54,478 nucleotides of DNA from Alistipes sp. (GCA_023667265.1 JAMPAJ010000001.1:403421-457898); one strand, 5' to 3'; positions 32,853 through 42,307 are shown, counted from the stretch's first letter. Notes: generated from the letters alone by a model not told the origin. Translations and numbers: made by a program.

Positions 32853-33803
32853 ATGGAAAATACAACTAAAAGCATCGTTTTAAAAAAGCTTCTGGAAGCC
32901 GGGGAAAATTATATTTCCGGAGGCGAGCTTTCAAGAAGCCTCAATATCAGCCGCAACGCGGTCTGGAAAGCCGTAAAGGCTCTCGAAGCCGAGGGCTTCG
33001 TCATCGAATCGGCGACCGCAAAGGGCTATCGTCTCGGGAACGGAGATATTCTCCTGCCGGAGCTTATCTCCGGCAGAAACGCCGTTATCCTGAGCGAGAC
33101 CGATTCAACCAATAATTACGCGAAAAAGCTTGCCGCAAAGGGTGAAGCGGCAGGAACTGTCGTTCTTGCGGAGACCCAGATCGGAGGCAAGGGCAGACTC
33201 GGCAGAAAATTCGAGTCTCCGAAGGGCAGCGGTTTGTATATGAGTATGATCCTGCGCCCGAGATTCGATATTTCCCTCAGTCCGCTTATCACATCGTCGG
33301 CGGCTGTCGCTGCTGCGGAGGCTGTGGAGGAGCTTTGCGGATGTAGGGTCGATATAAAATGGGTAAACGACCTGTACGTCAACGGCAAAAAAATATGCGG
33401 CATACTTACGGAAGCCTCGCTGAGCATGGAAATGAACTCTCTTGAATACGCTGTAGTAGGCATCGGCATCAACACCGCCTCCCACGATTTCGGAGAGCTT
33501 GCCAGCCGGGTTACCGACCTGGAAAGCGAAACCGGAGTCCGGGTAAACCGCTGCGAGCTGTGCGGAAGGATCGCAAATCGGCTGGAATACTGGCTGGACA
33601 ATATGGAAAGCCGCCTTCACCTCGGCGAATACCGCCGCCGCGAAATGCTTACCGGTCATATGATAACCGCCAGCTTCGGCGGAAAAACAATAACCGGAAA
33701 AGCCGTTGGGATCGACGAAAACGCCAATCTTACGGTCGAAACAGAAAACAACGGAACGCTGACGCTCACCTCCGGTGAAGCCAGCCTGATAAGAAAAATT
33801 TAA
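32853..33803 (+). CDS. birA: Bifunctional biotin-protein ligase / biotin repressor BirA
   Basis: 316 aa. The N-terminal winged helix (1-65: ISGGELSRSLNISRNAVWKAVKALEAEGF) marks the repressor type. The ligase domain carries the biotinyl-AMP loop GGKGRLGRKFESP (111-123), KWVNDLYVNGKKICGILTE and a C-terminal SH3-like part. It attaches biotin to carboxylase carriers and represses biotin genes when loaded; no biotin operon is in the window. The ribosome site is weak (AGGA, about 15 bases before the ATG), and I see no promoter between it and the tRNA terminator, so read-through may supply it. Confidence 0.93.
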   Translation: MENTTKSIVLKKLLEAGENYISGGELSRSLNISRNAVWKAVKALEAEGFVIESATAKGYRLGNGDILLPELISGRNAVILSETDSTNNYAKKLAAKGEAAGTVVLAETQIGGKGRLGRKFESPKGSGLYMSMILRPRFDISLSPLITSSAAVAAAEAVEELCGCRVDIKWVNDLYVNGKKICGILTEASLSMEMNSLEYAVVGIGINTASHDFGELASRVTDLESETGVRVNRCELCGRIANRLEYWLDNMESRLHLGEYRRREMLTGHMITASFGGKTITGKAVGIDENANLTVETENNGTLTLTSGEASLIRKI

Positions 33804-33815
33804 AAGAGAAACAAA

Positions 33816-35243
33816 ATGAATAAATATAAAAAGCTTGCATTCAACACCGTGATATTCGCGATCGGTACATTCGGCTCGAAGATACTGGTCATACTGCTTA
33901 CACGGCTATACACGAAATATATCGACCCGTCCGGCATGGGTCAGAAGGATCTGCTCGAAACGGCAGCCCTGTTTTTACAGCCCATTTTCACCTTTGCTCT
34001 CCAGGAGTATCTCATACGCTTCGGGCTGGACAAAAATTACGATAAAAAGGCGGTTTTCACCACCTCGGCAGTTATCACCTTCGCCGGAATGCTGGTGATG
34101 GCGCTCATTGTGCCGGGACTGCGGTTCGTCTCCGCCCTCAACTTCATAAAGGGCTACTCCATGCTGCTGACGCTGTACGTCTGTATCTCGTCCCTGCGTA
34201 TGCTGTGCGCGCAATTCGTCCGGGCGCGGGATATGGTGCAGCTTTTCGCCCTCGACGGCATACTCGCAACACTTTCCCTGCTCGTCTTTAACCTCGTCTT
34301 CATCGCAGGCTTTAAAATGGGCGTAAAGGGCTTTATGCTGTCGGTCATCCTCTCCGACCTCTGCTCGTCGGTTTTCCTCATCGTTTTCGGCGATCTGCGG
34401 TCGTTTTTCAAGCTGAAAAATTTCAGCAGCCCTCTTGCAAAGGAAATGATGACCTATTCCCTGCCTCTTATCCCGACTATTGTCATGTGGACGATAACCG
34501 GGCTTTCCGACAGAATTTTCATCAAAAATATGCACAGCAGCCGTGTTGAGCTCGGTATGGATCAGGTGGGACTTTACGGCGTGGCGAACAGGATACCAAA
34601 TCTTATCTCCATGGTCTCCACTATTTTCTTCCAGGCTTGGAATATGTCCGCCATAACCGAAAACGACTCCGCCGACAGAAACCGCTTCTACCAGCGCGTT
34701 TACAGCGCATATGAGGCTATACTGTTTATCGCCTCCGCAGGACTTCTGCTGCTTATCAAGCCTGTGACGGCTATAATCACCAACACAAGCACGTACCCTG
34801 AATACAAGACAGTCTATCTGTTCACGCCTATACTCGTGGCGTCTGTAGTATTCATGTCCCTTAACCAGTTCCTCGGCGGTATCTACACCGCCACGCGCCA
34901 CACGAAAAACAGCTTCTGGACGAGCCTTGCCGCCTGCTCCATAAACCTGGTAATGAACTTCTTCCTCATTCCTGCCTGGGGAATCCAGGGCGCTGCCGTG
35001 GCGACGTTCCTCAGCTATTTCTTCTGCTTCTGGGCAAGGATCATCGACGCAAGATATTACGTTCCCTTCAAATACAAGGGCAGTCGTACCCTTGCGAATA
35101 CGGCGCTTATTTTTATGATGACCTGGGTCATTATCGGCAAATTCAGCCTGCCATATCTCTGGCTGTTTATCCTGTTTATCATGGTGATGATGCTGAATTT
35201 CCGCCCTATGATGACTACCGTTCAGAAAATGCTGAAAAAATAA
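33816..35243 (+). CDS. MOP-superfamily polysaccharide flippase
   Basis: 475 aa with 12-14 hydrophobic segments throughout, beginning NTVIFAIGTFGSKILVILLTRLYTKYIDPSGMG, the typical start of Wzx/RfbX-like oligosaccharide flippases. It moves lipid-linked sugars outward across the membrane. No glycosyltransferase or polymerase genes are nearby, so the cargo is unknown. It starts 12 bases after the birA stop with a weak AAAGAG site and is probably co-transcribed. An R4 hairpin follows its stop codon. Confidence 0.88.
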   Translation: MNKYKKLAFNTVIFAIGTFGSKILVILLTRLYTKYIDPSGMGQKDLLETAALFLQPIFTFALQEYLIRFGLDKNYDKKAVFTTSAVITFAGMLVMALIVPGLRFVSALNFIKGYSMLLTLYVCISSLRMLCAQFVRARDMVQLFALDGILATLSLLVFNLVFIAGFKMGVKGFMLSVILSDLCSSVFLIVFGDLRSFFKLKNFSSPLAKEMMTYSLPLIPTIVMWTITGLSDRIFIKNMHSSRVELGMDQVGLYGVANRIPNLISMVSTIFFQAWNMSAITENDSADRNRFYQRVYSAYEAILFIASAGLLLLIKPVTAIITNTSTYPEYKTVYLFTPILVASVVFMSLNQFLGGIYTATRHTKNSFWTSLAACSINLVMNFFLIPAWGIQGAAVATFLSYFFCFWARIIDARYYVPFKYKGSRTLANTALIFMMTWVIIGKFSLPYLWLFILFIMVMMLNFRPMMTTVQKMLKK

Positions 35244-35249
35244 ATGCAG

Positions 35250-35290
35250 CACCGCACAAAGACTACGCGTCAGACATTCTTTGTGCGGTG
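35250..35290. repeat. Family R4 hairpin repeat, best copy
   Basis: CACCGCACAAAGA (35250-35262) / TCTTTGTGCGGTG (35278-35290), 13-base perfect stem with CAGAC in the loop, between the flippase stop and the deoD ribosome site. Confidence 0.78.
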
Positions 35291-35320
35291 TTGACCTTAT
35301 AGCCGAAAGGAGTTACCTCT

Positions 35321-36043
35321 ATGCCTACACCTCACAACAATGCTAAAAAAGGCGATATCGCCAAAACAGTCCTCATGCCCGGCGATCCGCTTAGAGCTAA
35401 ATTCATCGCCGAAAATTACCTGGATGACCCGGTCTGCTACAACGAGGTCCGGGGAATGCTGGGCTTCACCGGAACATATAAGGGCGTTCCCGTATCAGTT
35501 CAGGGCAGCGGAATGGGCATGCCCTCTATCGGCATCTACTCCCACGAGCTTTTCAATGAATACGGCGTGGAGAATATCATCCGGGTCGGCACAGCCGGGG
35601 CTATTGCCGATACTGTGGAACTTCGGGACATTATCATAGGGATAGGCGCAAGCACCAACTCCAACTACGCCGCACAGTACAGACTGCCGGGGACATACGC
35701 TCCTGCAGCGTCATGGAGGCTGATTTCTGCGGCTGCGGAGGCTGCGGAAAAATCCGGCTGCACGTATCACGTTGGAAATATTCTTTCCAGCGACGCCTTC
35801 TACGACGACGCTGACAGCCTTTCGGACTGGGGTAAAATGGGAGTTCTTGCCATTGAAATGGAGGCGGCGGCTCTCTACATGAACGCAGCGCGCTCAGGAA
35901 AAAACGCCCTCTGCATACTGACGGTGTCCGATTGTCCGCTCAAAGGCTTATCGACTACGGCGGAGGAGCGTCAGACGACGTTCCGGGAAATGATGGAAAT
36001 TGCACTGGAAACAGCTGTGGGAGCTGCCCCGCTTTTTTCGTAA
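35321..36043 (+). CDS. deoD: Purine nucleoside phosphorylase, DeoD type
   Basis: 240 aa, GAAAGGAG before the ATG. Hexameric-type signature residues are present: TPHN (H5-type), [10 protein letters not shown] in [30 protein letters not shown] and the catalytic aspartate in TVSDCPLKG. It splits purine (deoxy)nucleosides with phosphate in the cytosol. The start MPTPHN is the family's usual one. It follows the flippase after an R4 hairpin, probably in the birA-flippase-deoD transcript. The residue after SD is C where many have H; no known consequence. Confidence 0.95.
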   Translation: MPTPHNNAKKGDIAKTVLMPGDPLRAKFIAENYLDDPVCYNEVRGMLGFTGTYKGVPVSVQGSGMGMPSIGIYSHELFNEYGVENIIRVGTAGAIADTVELRDIIIGIGASTNSNYAAQYRLPGTYAPAASWRLISAAAEAAEKSGCTYHVGNILSSDAFYDDADSLSDWGKMGVLAIEMEAAALYMNAARSGKNALCILTVSDCPLKGLSTTAEERQTTFREMMEIALETAVGAAPLFS

Positions 36044-36059
36044 AAAAACAAATAAACTC

Positions 36060-36088
36060 TTGCATTTTTTTGAATTTTGTGTTATCAT
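36060..36088 (+). promoter_or_regulatory. Promoter of carB
   Basis: TTGCAT (36060-36065), 17-base spacer, TATCAT (36083-36088) with TG one base before. The 60-base leader holds no clear riboswitch or attenuator. Confidence 0.7.
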
Positions 36089-36149
36089 ATATATTGGATA
36101 ATAAGGGCAACGGTATTTACGCTGCCTAAAATAAGGGAGATTTTATATT

Positions 36150-39100
36150 ATGCCTAAAAAAACAGACATTAATAAGATCCTGATAATCGGTTCAGGACCT
36201 ATCATTATCGGTCAGGCGTGCGAGTTTGACTACTCGGGAACTCAGGCCTGCAAAGCCCTCAGGAGTCTCGGATACGAGATCGTCCTCGTAAATTCAAATC
36301 CTGCAACTATCATGACAGACCCCGATGTTGCGGATATCACTTACATTGAGCCCCTTAACCTGGAGCGCCTCACCCAGATAATCGACAAGGAGCGTCCGGA
36401 TGCTCTTCTCCCCAATCTGGGCGGACAGTCCGGTCTTAATCTCTGCTCCGAGCTGGACAAGGCAGGCGTGCTCGAAAAGTACGGAGTAAAGGTCATCGGC
36501 GTTCAGGTAGACGCTATCGAGCGCGGCGAGGACCGTATCGAGTTCAAGAACGCTATGTCAGAGCTGGGTATCGGTATGCCCAGAAGCGAGGTAGCCTATA
36601 CCGTTGACGAGGCTGTGAAAATTGCCGAAGCTCTGAAATACCCCGTTGTTCTCCGTCCTGCCTACACCATGGGCGGCGCAGGCGGCGGAATGGTGTACAA
36701 CGTCGACGAGCTGAAGGTAGTCTGCGCACGCGGACTCCAGGCTTCTCTGGTAGGACAGGTCCTCGTTGAGGAGTGTATTTTCGGCTGGGAGGAGCTTGAG
36801 CTCGAGGTTGTCCGTGACGCGGCAAACAACAAGATAACTGTCTGCTTCATCGAAAATATCGACCCTATCGGCGTTCATACAGGCGATTCCTTCTGTTCTG
36901 CTCCTATGCTGACTATCCCCGAGGACGTTCAGCTGGAGCTCCAGGAAATGTCCTATAAGATAATCGAGTCTATCCAGGTCATCGGCGGCTGCAACTGCCA
37001 GTTCGCCCGCGACCCCGAGACGGGACGCATCGTAGTTATCGAGATCAACCCAAGAACCTCGCGTTCCTCCGCTCTCGCCTCAAAGGCCACGGGCTTCCCC
37101 ATCGCTCTCGTTTCCGCTATGCTCGCCTGCGGTCTGACTCTTGACGAGATACCCTGCGGAAAGTACGGCACTCTCGATAAGTATGTTCCCGACGGTGAAT
37201 ATGTCGTTATCAAGTTCGCTCGCTGGGCATTTGAGAAGTTCAAGGGCGCAGAGGACAAGCTGGGCACGCAGATGCGCGCAGTAGGCGAGGTAATGAGCAT
37301 AGGCAAGACATATAAGGAGGCTTTCCAGAAGTCTATCAGAAGCCTTGAAACCGGAAGATACGGTCTTGGCTTTGCAAAGAATTTCAATGAGATGACAAAG
37401 GACGAGCTCCTTGCCCAGCTCAGATTCCCCACAAGCGAAAGACAGTTCGTTATCTATGAGGCTCTCCGCAAGGGCGCGTCTATAGATGAAATTCACGAGC
37501 TTACAAAGATAAAGCACTACTTCCTTGAGCAGATGCTGGAGCTTGTCCAGGAGGAGGAAAAGCTCCTGACGATGAAGGGCAGCGTTCCGGAAAAGGACGT
37601 TCTGAAACAGGCGAAGCTGGACGGCTTCTCCGACAGATACCTCAGCTCTCTGCTTGAGGTTACAGAAGAGGAGATCAGAAACGCGCGCATCGGCTTCGGT
37701 ATCAAGGAGGCATGGGAGGGCGTTCACGTAAGCGGCACACAGAATGCAGCTTACTACTACAGCACATATCACCTTGACGAGGACAACAGCCCTGTAAGCA
37801 CAGACAAGCCGAAAATTATGATCCTCGGCGGCGGCCCTAACAGAATCGGTCAGGGTATCGAGTTCGACTACTGCTGCGTTCACGCCGCTCTTGCACTGAA
37901 AAAGCTGGGCTTCGAGTCGATCATCGTAAACTGCAACCCCGAGACTGTTTCCACAGACTATGATACCTCCGACAAGCTCTATTTCGAGCCCCTGACTCTG
38001 GAGGACGTTCTCGCTATCCACGATAAGGAAAAGCCCGTCGGCGTTATCGCACAGTTCGGTGGACAGACTCCTCTTAATCTTGCAAACGACCTGAAAAAAT
38101 ACGGCGTAAATATCCTGGGTACAACTCCGGAGACTATAGACCTCGCCGAGGACAGAGACCACTTCCGCGCTATGATGGATAAGCTGAATATCCCCATGCC
38201 CGAGGCTGGAATGGCTGTCAATGCGGAAGAGGCTATCGAAATAGCAAACCGCATCGGCTATCCTGTAATGGTTCGTCCCTCCTACGTTCTTGGCGGACGC
38301 GGAATGGAGATCGTTCACGACGACGAGATGATGTCTGTATACATGAACGCTGCTGTCGGCGTAACTCCCGACAGACCTATCCTCATCGACCGTTTCCTCA
38401 ACCACGCTACAGAGTGCGAGGCCGACGCTATTTCCGACGGCGAGCACTGCTTTGTTCCGGCTGTTATGGAGCATATCGAGCTTGCAGGCGTTCACTCCGG
38501 CGACTCCGCCTGCATACTGCCCTCAAAGAATCTGACGGCTGAGCAGGTCGCAACTATCAAGGACTACACCAAGAGAATTGCCGTTGAAATGAACGTATGC
38601 GGTCTTATGAATATGCAGTACGCTATCGAGGGCGACACGGTTTACGTGCTGGAGGCTAATCCACGTGCTTCAAGAACAGTTCCGCTGGTTTCCAAGGTCT
38701 GCGATATAAACATGGTAAAGATAGCGACTGAGATAATCACCTCTTCTATCACAGGCAAGCCCTCCCCCGTTCCGGAGCTCAAGGACAGAAGGATCAACCA
38801 CTACGGCGTCAAGGAAGCTGTTTTCCCCTTCAATATGTTCCAGGAGGTCGATCCCGTTCTCGGCCCTGAGATGCGCTCTACCGGCGAGGTTCTGGGTATT
38901 TCCAAGTCCTTCGGCGAGGCTTACTACAAGGCGCAGGAGGCTACAAAGACAGCTCTCCCCTGCGAGGGTACTGTTCTCCTGAGCATCTGCGACAGAGACA
39001 AGCCGGAGCTTATCGACATCGCTAAGGGCTTCTGCGAGGTCGGATTTAAGATACTGGCTACTCACAAGTGCTACAAGCTTCTTGTTGAGGCTGGCGTTCC

Positions 39101-39371
39101 CTGCGAGCGTATCTTCAAGATCTACGAGGGCAGACCGAATATTGCCGACGAAATAGCAAACGGCGAGATACAGCTGATAATCAACACTCCTGCCGGAAAG
39201 TCCTCTATCCACGACGACAGCTACATCAGAAAGGCTGCTATCAAGCACCGCATCCCCTATATCACAACAATGGCGGCTGCTAAGGCCTCCGTTGAGGGAA
39301 TCAAGGCTATCAAGCTGAACAACAACATCGAAGTGAAGTCTCTCCAGGCTCATCACGGAGATATTGAATAA
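36150..39371 (+). CDS. carB: Carbamoyl-phosphate synthase large subunit
   Basis: 1073 aa, AAGGGAG before the ATG. Two homologous ATP-grasp halves (about 1-400 and 550-935) begin with the family signatures ILIIGSGPIIIGQACEFDYSG and IMILGGGPNRIGQGIEFDYC, joined by an oligomerisation region. The C-terminal methylglyoxal-synthase-like allosteric domain (about 940-1073) ends the protein. It makes carbamoyl phosphate for arginine and pyrimidines together with CarA. carA is not next to it, unlike the usual carAB order; it must lie outside this window. Full normal length. Confidence 0.97.
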   Translation: MPKKTDINKILIIGSGPIIIGQACEFDYSGTQACKALRSLGYEIVLVNSNPATIMTDPDVADITYIEPLNLERLTQIIDKERPDALLPNLGGQSGLNLCSELDKAGVLEKYGVKVIGVQVDAIERGEDRIEFKNAMSELGIGMPRSEVAYTVDEAVKIAEALKYPVVLRPAYTMGGAGGGMVYNVDELKVVCARGLQASLVGQVLVEECIFGWEELELEVVRDAANNKITVCFIENIDPIGVHTGDSFCSAPMLTIPEDVQLELQEMSYKIIESIQVIGGCNCQFARDPETGRIVVIEINPRTSRSSALASKATGFPIALVSAMLACGLTLDEIPCGKYGTLDKYVPDGEYVVIKFARWAFEKFKGAEDKLGTQMRAVGEVMSIGKTYKEAFQKSIRSLETGRYGLGFAKNFNEMTKDELLAQLRFPTSERQFVIYEALRKGASIDEIHELTKIKHYFLEQMLELVQEEEKLLTMKGSVPEKDVLKQAKLDGFSDRYLSSLLEVTEEEIRNARIGFGIKEAWEGVHVSGTQNAAYYYSTYHLDEDNSPVSTDKPKIMILGGGPNRIGQGIEFDYCCVHAALALKKLGFESIIVNCNPETVSTDYDTSDKLYFEPLTLEDVLAIHDKEKPVGVIAQFGGQTPLNLANDLKKYGVNILGTTPETIDLAEDRDHFRAMMDKLNIPMPEAGMAVNAEEAIEIANRIGYPVMVRPSYVLGGRGMEIVHDDEMMSVYMNAAVGVTPDRPILIDRFLNHATECEADAISDGEHCFVPAVMEHIELAGVHSGDSACILPSKNLTAEQVATIKDYTKRIAVEMNVCGLMNMQYAIEGDTVYVLEANPRASRTVPLVSKVCDINMVKIATEIITSSITGKPSPVPELKDRRINHYGVKEAVFPFNMFQEVDPVLGPEMRSTGEVLGISKSFGEAYYKAQEATKTALPCEGTVLLSICDRDKPELIDIAKGFCEVGFKILATHKCYKLLVEAGVPCERIFKIYEGRPNIADEIANGEIQLIINTPAGKSSIHDDSYIRKAAIKHRIPYITTMAAAKASVEGIKAIKLNNNIEVKSLQAHHGDIE

Positions 39372-39399
39372 ACTGAAATGTAAGAACAAGTTCTAAAAT

Positions 39400-39436
39400 A
39401 ATACCGCACAATGTATATTCAGCATTGTGCGGTATT
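39400..39436. repeat. Hairpin downstream of carB, R4-like arms
   Basis: AATACCGCACAATG (39400-39413) / CATTGTGCGGTATT (39423-39436), 14-base perfect stem, 9-base loop. The arms match R4 but the CAGAC loop is absent. No T run, so probably not a simple terminator. Confidence 0.68.
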
Positions 39437-39452
39437 GCATATGGTGATAATT

Positions 39453-39935
39453 ATGATAAAAGAAATTTTAAACCAGAGCTCCTGCGCAAATTGCCGGATG
39501 TGCTGTATCTTCGACAGGTACGATATCTGGGAAACACCTGTTTTTGACGCTGAAACAATGAAAAAGACTCTGGAGATTAATCCGGAGTCGAAGTTTGCCG
39601 CTGTTAGCGGCGGTTATGTTATAAATGCCGGAGAAATTGCCGACGGCGAGCTGTTCCGCTGTCCTGCACTTACAGATAAGGGCTGCGCCTTGGGAGACGA
39701 TAAGCCCTTCGACTGCCGTATCTGGCCTTTCAGGGTAATGAACCATCAGGGCAGTCGGGTGATTGCCGTTTCCTCCCTTTGTGAAGAAGTCCACAGTCAG
39801 GATCACCAGGCGCTGAAAAGCTTTCTGGAAAAGGGTCTGGCAGATACGATCTTCCGCTATGCCGACCAGAATCCACAGATAATCAAGCCGTTTTATGGGA
39901 ATTATACGGTTTTGATGACGGATAAGAGCCGTTAG
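39453..39935 (+). CDS. YkgJ-family cysteine-cluster protein
   Basis: 160 aa from the ATG at 39453 (GGTGA nearby); an earlier ATG at 39411 lies inside the hairpin and lacks a ribosome site. Cysteines C11, C14, C17 and C18 (CANCRMCC) plus C70, C78 and C88 (RCPAL, GCALGDDKPFDCRIWPF) form the metal-chelating cluster of the YkgJ/UPF0153 family, thought to bind zinc or iron. Function unknown. It may be read from the carB transcript. Confidence 0.85.
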   Translation: MIKEILNQSSCANCRMCCIFDRYDIWETPVFDAETMKKTLEINPESKFAAVSGGYVINAGEIADGELFRCPALTDKGCALGDDKPFDCRIWPFRVMNHQGSRVIAVSSLCEEVHSQDHQALKSFLEKGLADTIFRYADQNPQIIKPFYGNYTVLMTDKSR

Positions 39936-39971
39936 ATGTTAGCAATCGTCTTTTTAAACGCTAAAGGCTAT

Positions 39972-40003
39972 AAAAAAAGTCCCTATTTTTAGGGACTTTT
40001 TTT
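39972..40003. terminator. Bidirectional terminator between the cysteine-cluster gene and tRNA-Thr
   Basis: AAAAAAAGTCCCT (39972-39984) / AGGGACTTTTTTT (39991-40003). It ends at the last base of the tRNA-Thr gene on the other strand, and so can stop both. Confidence 0.92.
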
Positions 40004-40078
40004 GGAGCTTGTGACGGGACTCGAACCTGCGACCTGCTCATTACGAATGAGCTGCACTACCAACTGTGCTACACAAGC
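40003..40078 (-). tRNA. tRNA-Thr (anticodon CGT), CCA encoded
   Basis: Minus strand: GCTTGTG acceptor with CACAAGC, D arm TAGCACAGTTGGTAGTG, anticodon arm GCTCA-TTCGTAA-TGAGC (anticodon CGT), T arm GCAGG-TTCGAGT-CCCGT, discriminator T at 40006 and CCA at 40003-40005. 76 bases. Confidence 0.95.
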
Positions 40079-40110
40079 ATATTAACACTTTTTGCAAATT
40101 CAACATATAT

Positions 40111-40139
40111 ATTATACACTATTTCTTTTATAATGTCAA
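40111..40139 (-). promoter_or_regulatory. Consensus promoter of tRNA-Thr
   Basis: Minus strand TTGACA (40134-40139), 17-base spacer, TATAAT (40111-40116); both boxes are perfect, about 30 bases before the tRNA 5' end. Confidence 0.9.
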
Positions 40140-40171
40140 GTACCGGGATAAAATAAAATTATATAACTATT

Positions 40172-40262
40172 GCGGCGGGTAGCACCCGCTGGCGATTCAC
40201 GTGACCGCGAGTACCTCGCTGATTTGTTAGTTAGCGAAGATATTCCGCGATTGAAAAATTTA
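40172..40262 (-). repeat. Family R1 structured repeat, reverse orientation
   Basis: GCGGCGGGTAGCACCCGC hairpin, GGCGATTCACGTGACCGC, GCGAG-tac-CTCGC stem, TGATTTGTTAGTTAGCG, AAGATATTCCGCGA. It follows the same order as the R1 copy at 3848. The terminal palindrome GGACACGG is missing. Confidence 0.75.
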
Positions 40263-40286
40263 ATCCTGAAATTCTATCCGCAAATA

Positions 40287-40408
40287 TTGCATTTTTGCAG
40301 TTTATATGTTATAAGCGGAGTGCCTCCGCCGGCAATTTCGCGTTGAAAAATTTTTTATCGTAATTTATTTCCGCGTGGGTTGCATTTCTTGATGATATAT
40401 GTTATAAT
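40287..40408 (+). promoter_or_regulatory. Duplicated promoter upstream of potABCD with GC hairpin between copies
   Basis: Distal copy TTGCAT (40287-40292), 17 bases, TATAAG (40310-40315); proximal copy TTGCAT (40380-40385), 17 bases, TATAAT (40403-40408), each with TG one base before the -10. Offset 93 bases. Between them, starting at the end of the distal -10, are GCGGAGTGCCTCCGCC (hairpin), GGCAATTTCGCG and an A/T-rich run ending CCGCGTGGG. The same layout with the same 93-base offset lies before proS (50875-50973). Confidence 0.8.
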
Positions 40409-40444
40409 TAGTCGATAATGTTTTACGAAAGGCAGGCTCGGTCA

Positions 40445-41488
40445 ATGGAAAATATCGTAAGCTTGAAAAATATAATCGTCGAATTTGAGGACGGCGAACA
40501 GATTCTTAAAAATATATCGCTCGATATAAAGGACAAGGAATTTGTCACGTTCCTCGGCCCGTCGGGATGCGGAAAAACCACAACTCTCCGCATTATCGCC
40601 GGATTTCTCGAACCAAACAGCGGCGACGTTTTCTTCGACGGACAGCGTATAAACGGTGTGCCGCCGCATAAGAGAAACGTCAACACCGTATTTCAGAAAT
40701 ACGCGCTGTTTCCGCATCTTAACGTTTACGAAAATATCGCCTTTGGTCTGCGAGTGAAAAAAATACCGGAAAAGGAAATTGTCCGCAGAGTAGGGGAGAT
40801 GCTTGAGCTTGTAAACCTCATGGGCTATGAGAAACGCTCCATAAACAGGCTCTCCGGCGGTCAGCAGCAGCGTGTTGCAATCGCACGAGCTCTTGTAAAT
40901 CACCCTAAGGTGCTGCTTCTCGACGAGCCCCTCGGCGCACTTGACCTGAAGCTGCGAAAGGAAATGCAGATAGAGCTGCGCAATATCCAGCAAGAGCTTG
41001 AGCTCACCTTCATCTACGTCACCCACGACCAGGAGGAAGCCCTCACCATGAGCGACAGCATCGTTGTCATGAACAACGGCTCTATCCAGCAGATCGGCTC
41101 GCCTACGGACATATACAACGAGCCGGTAAACGCCTTTGTCGCCGACTTTATCGGAGAAAGCAACATCATAAGCGGAACTATGCCCGGGGACTGCCTTGTG
41201 GAGTTCAACGGCAGACAGTTTGAATGCGTTGACAAGGGCTTTGCTGCCAACGAAGAGGTCGACATTGTTATCCGCCCCGAGGACGTGAAGATAACAGCTC
41301 CCGGCAAGGCAAAGCTTACGGGTATCGTTGAATCCGTTGTATTCAAGGGCGTTCACTATGAAATGGTTATCGACGGCGTAGATCTGAAATGGACTGTACA
41401 CTCCACCAAGGCTGAGCCTGTAGGAGCTATGGTTGGCATGGACATCGCGCCCTTCGACATACATATCATGAAAAAGACGGAGGAATGA
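40445..41488 (+). CDS. potA: Spermidine/putrescine ABC importer ATPase PotA
   Basis: 347 aa from the ATG at 40445, which follows AAAGGCAGG; an ATG nine codons earlier has no ribosome site. Walker [10 protein letters not shown] (38-46), signature LSGGQQQR, Walker [12 protein letters not shown] and the switch histidine in YVTHDQEEA. The C-terminal TOBE region (about 250-345) marks the CUT/PotA subfamily. It drives polyamine uptake. First gene of the potABCD operon with the standard order and short gaps. Confidence 0.95.
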   Translation: MENIVSLKNIIVEFEDGEQILKNISLDIKDKEFVTFLGPSGCGKTTTLRIIAGFLEPNSGDVFFDGQRINGVPPHKRNVNTVFQKYALFPHLNVYENIAFGLRVKKIPEKEIVRRVGEMLELVNLMGYEKRSINRLSGGQQQRVAIARALVNHPKVLLLDEPLGALDLKLRKEMQIELRNIQQELELTFIYVTHDQEEALTMSDSIVVMNNGSIQQIGSPTDIYNEPVNAFVADFIGESNIISGTMPGDCLVEFNGRQFECVDKGFAANEEVDIVIRPEDVKITAPGKAKLTGIVESVVFKGVHYEMVIDGVDLKWTVHSTKAEPVGAMVGMDIAPFDIHIMKKTEE

Positions 41489-41494
41489 TGTAAC

Positions 41495-42307
41495 ATGAAA
41501 ATGAAGCTGAAATTTTTCTCCGCACCCTATCTGGTATGGATGATAGTTTTTATCCTCGTGCCGCTGCTGATGATAGCGTTCTTTGCTTTCACCACTGAGG
41601 ACGGCGGATTTACGCTGAAATATATTTCCGACGTGGGACAATACGCGAACATCTTCGTCCGCTCAATATGGCTTTCCCTCATCGCAACAGCCATATGCCT
41701 TGTTATCGCCTATCCCGTGGCATTTATCCTGTCGAGGATGGAGAAGCATAAGCAGGGGACTATGCTGATGATCGTAATGCTGCCCATGTGGATGAACTTC
41801 CTGCTGAGGACTTACGCCTGGATGACGCTGCTGGGCAACAACGGCATTATCAATAATCTGCTGGGGATGATAGGTCTCGGACCGTATAAGCTCATAAACA
41901 CCTCTGCGGCGGTCGTGCTCGGAATGGTGTATAACTATCTGCCCTTTATGATACTGCCCCTGTACTCGGTCATGGAAAAGATCGACAAGAGTCTTTTTGA
42001 GGCTGCGGAGGATCTGGGATGCAGCGGCGTACAGACGCTTTTCCGCGTTGTCGTACCGCTTAGTATGCCGGGAATAACCTCGGGCGTCACTATGGTTTTC
42101 GTACCGGCTATTTCCACGTTCATTATTTCCCGTATGCTGGGCGGCGGCTCGAACCTGCTCATCGGCGACCTTATCGAGATGCAGTTCCTCGGAAATGCCT
42201 ATAATCCGCATCTTGGAGCGGCTATCTCCTTTGTGCTCATGGTAATTATCCTTGTTATCATGACTGTCATGAACCAGTTTGACCCTGACGACCAGGTGCT
42301 CATGTAA
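41495..42307 (+). CDS. potB: Spermidine/putrescine ABC importer permease PotB
   Basis: 270 aa, GGAGG about 10 bases before the ATG, inside the end of potA. Six membrane helices, and the EAA coupling loop EAAEDLGCSGVQTLFRVVVPLSMPG (residues about 168-192) that docks on PotA. It forms the membrane channel with PotC. Starts six bases after the potA stop. Confidence 0.95.
   Translation: MKMKLKFFSAPYLVWMIVFILVPLLMIAFFAFTTEDGGFTLKYISDVGQYANIFVRSIWLSLIATAICLVIAYPVAFILSRMEKHKQGTMLMIVMLPMWMNFLLRTYAWMTLLGNNGIINNLLGMIGLGPYKLINTSAAVVLGMVYNYLPFMILPLYSVMEKIDKSLFEAAEDLGCSGVQTLFRVVVPLSMPGITSGVTMVFVPAISTFIISRMLGGGSNLLIGDLIEMQFLGNAYNPHLGAAISFVLMVIILVIMTVMNQFDPDDQVLM

Noticed and set aside
33975-35252. A 425-codon minus-strand frame opposite the flippase gene
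   Set aside because: Composition (His, Glu, Arg-rich) is what the reverse of a membrane-protein gene gives; no domain seen.
36089-36149. Riboswitch or attenuator in the carB leader
   Set aside because: The leader is only about 60 bases, with no stable stem or terminator that I can find.
37080-38495. A 471-codon minus-strand frame inside carB
   Set aside because: Antisense shadow of a conserved gene; no family motif and no start signal.
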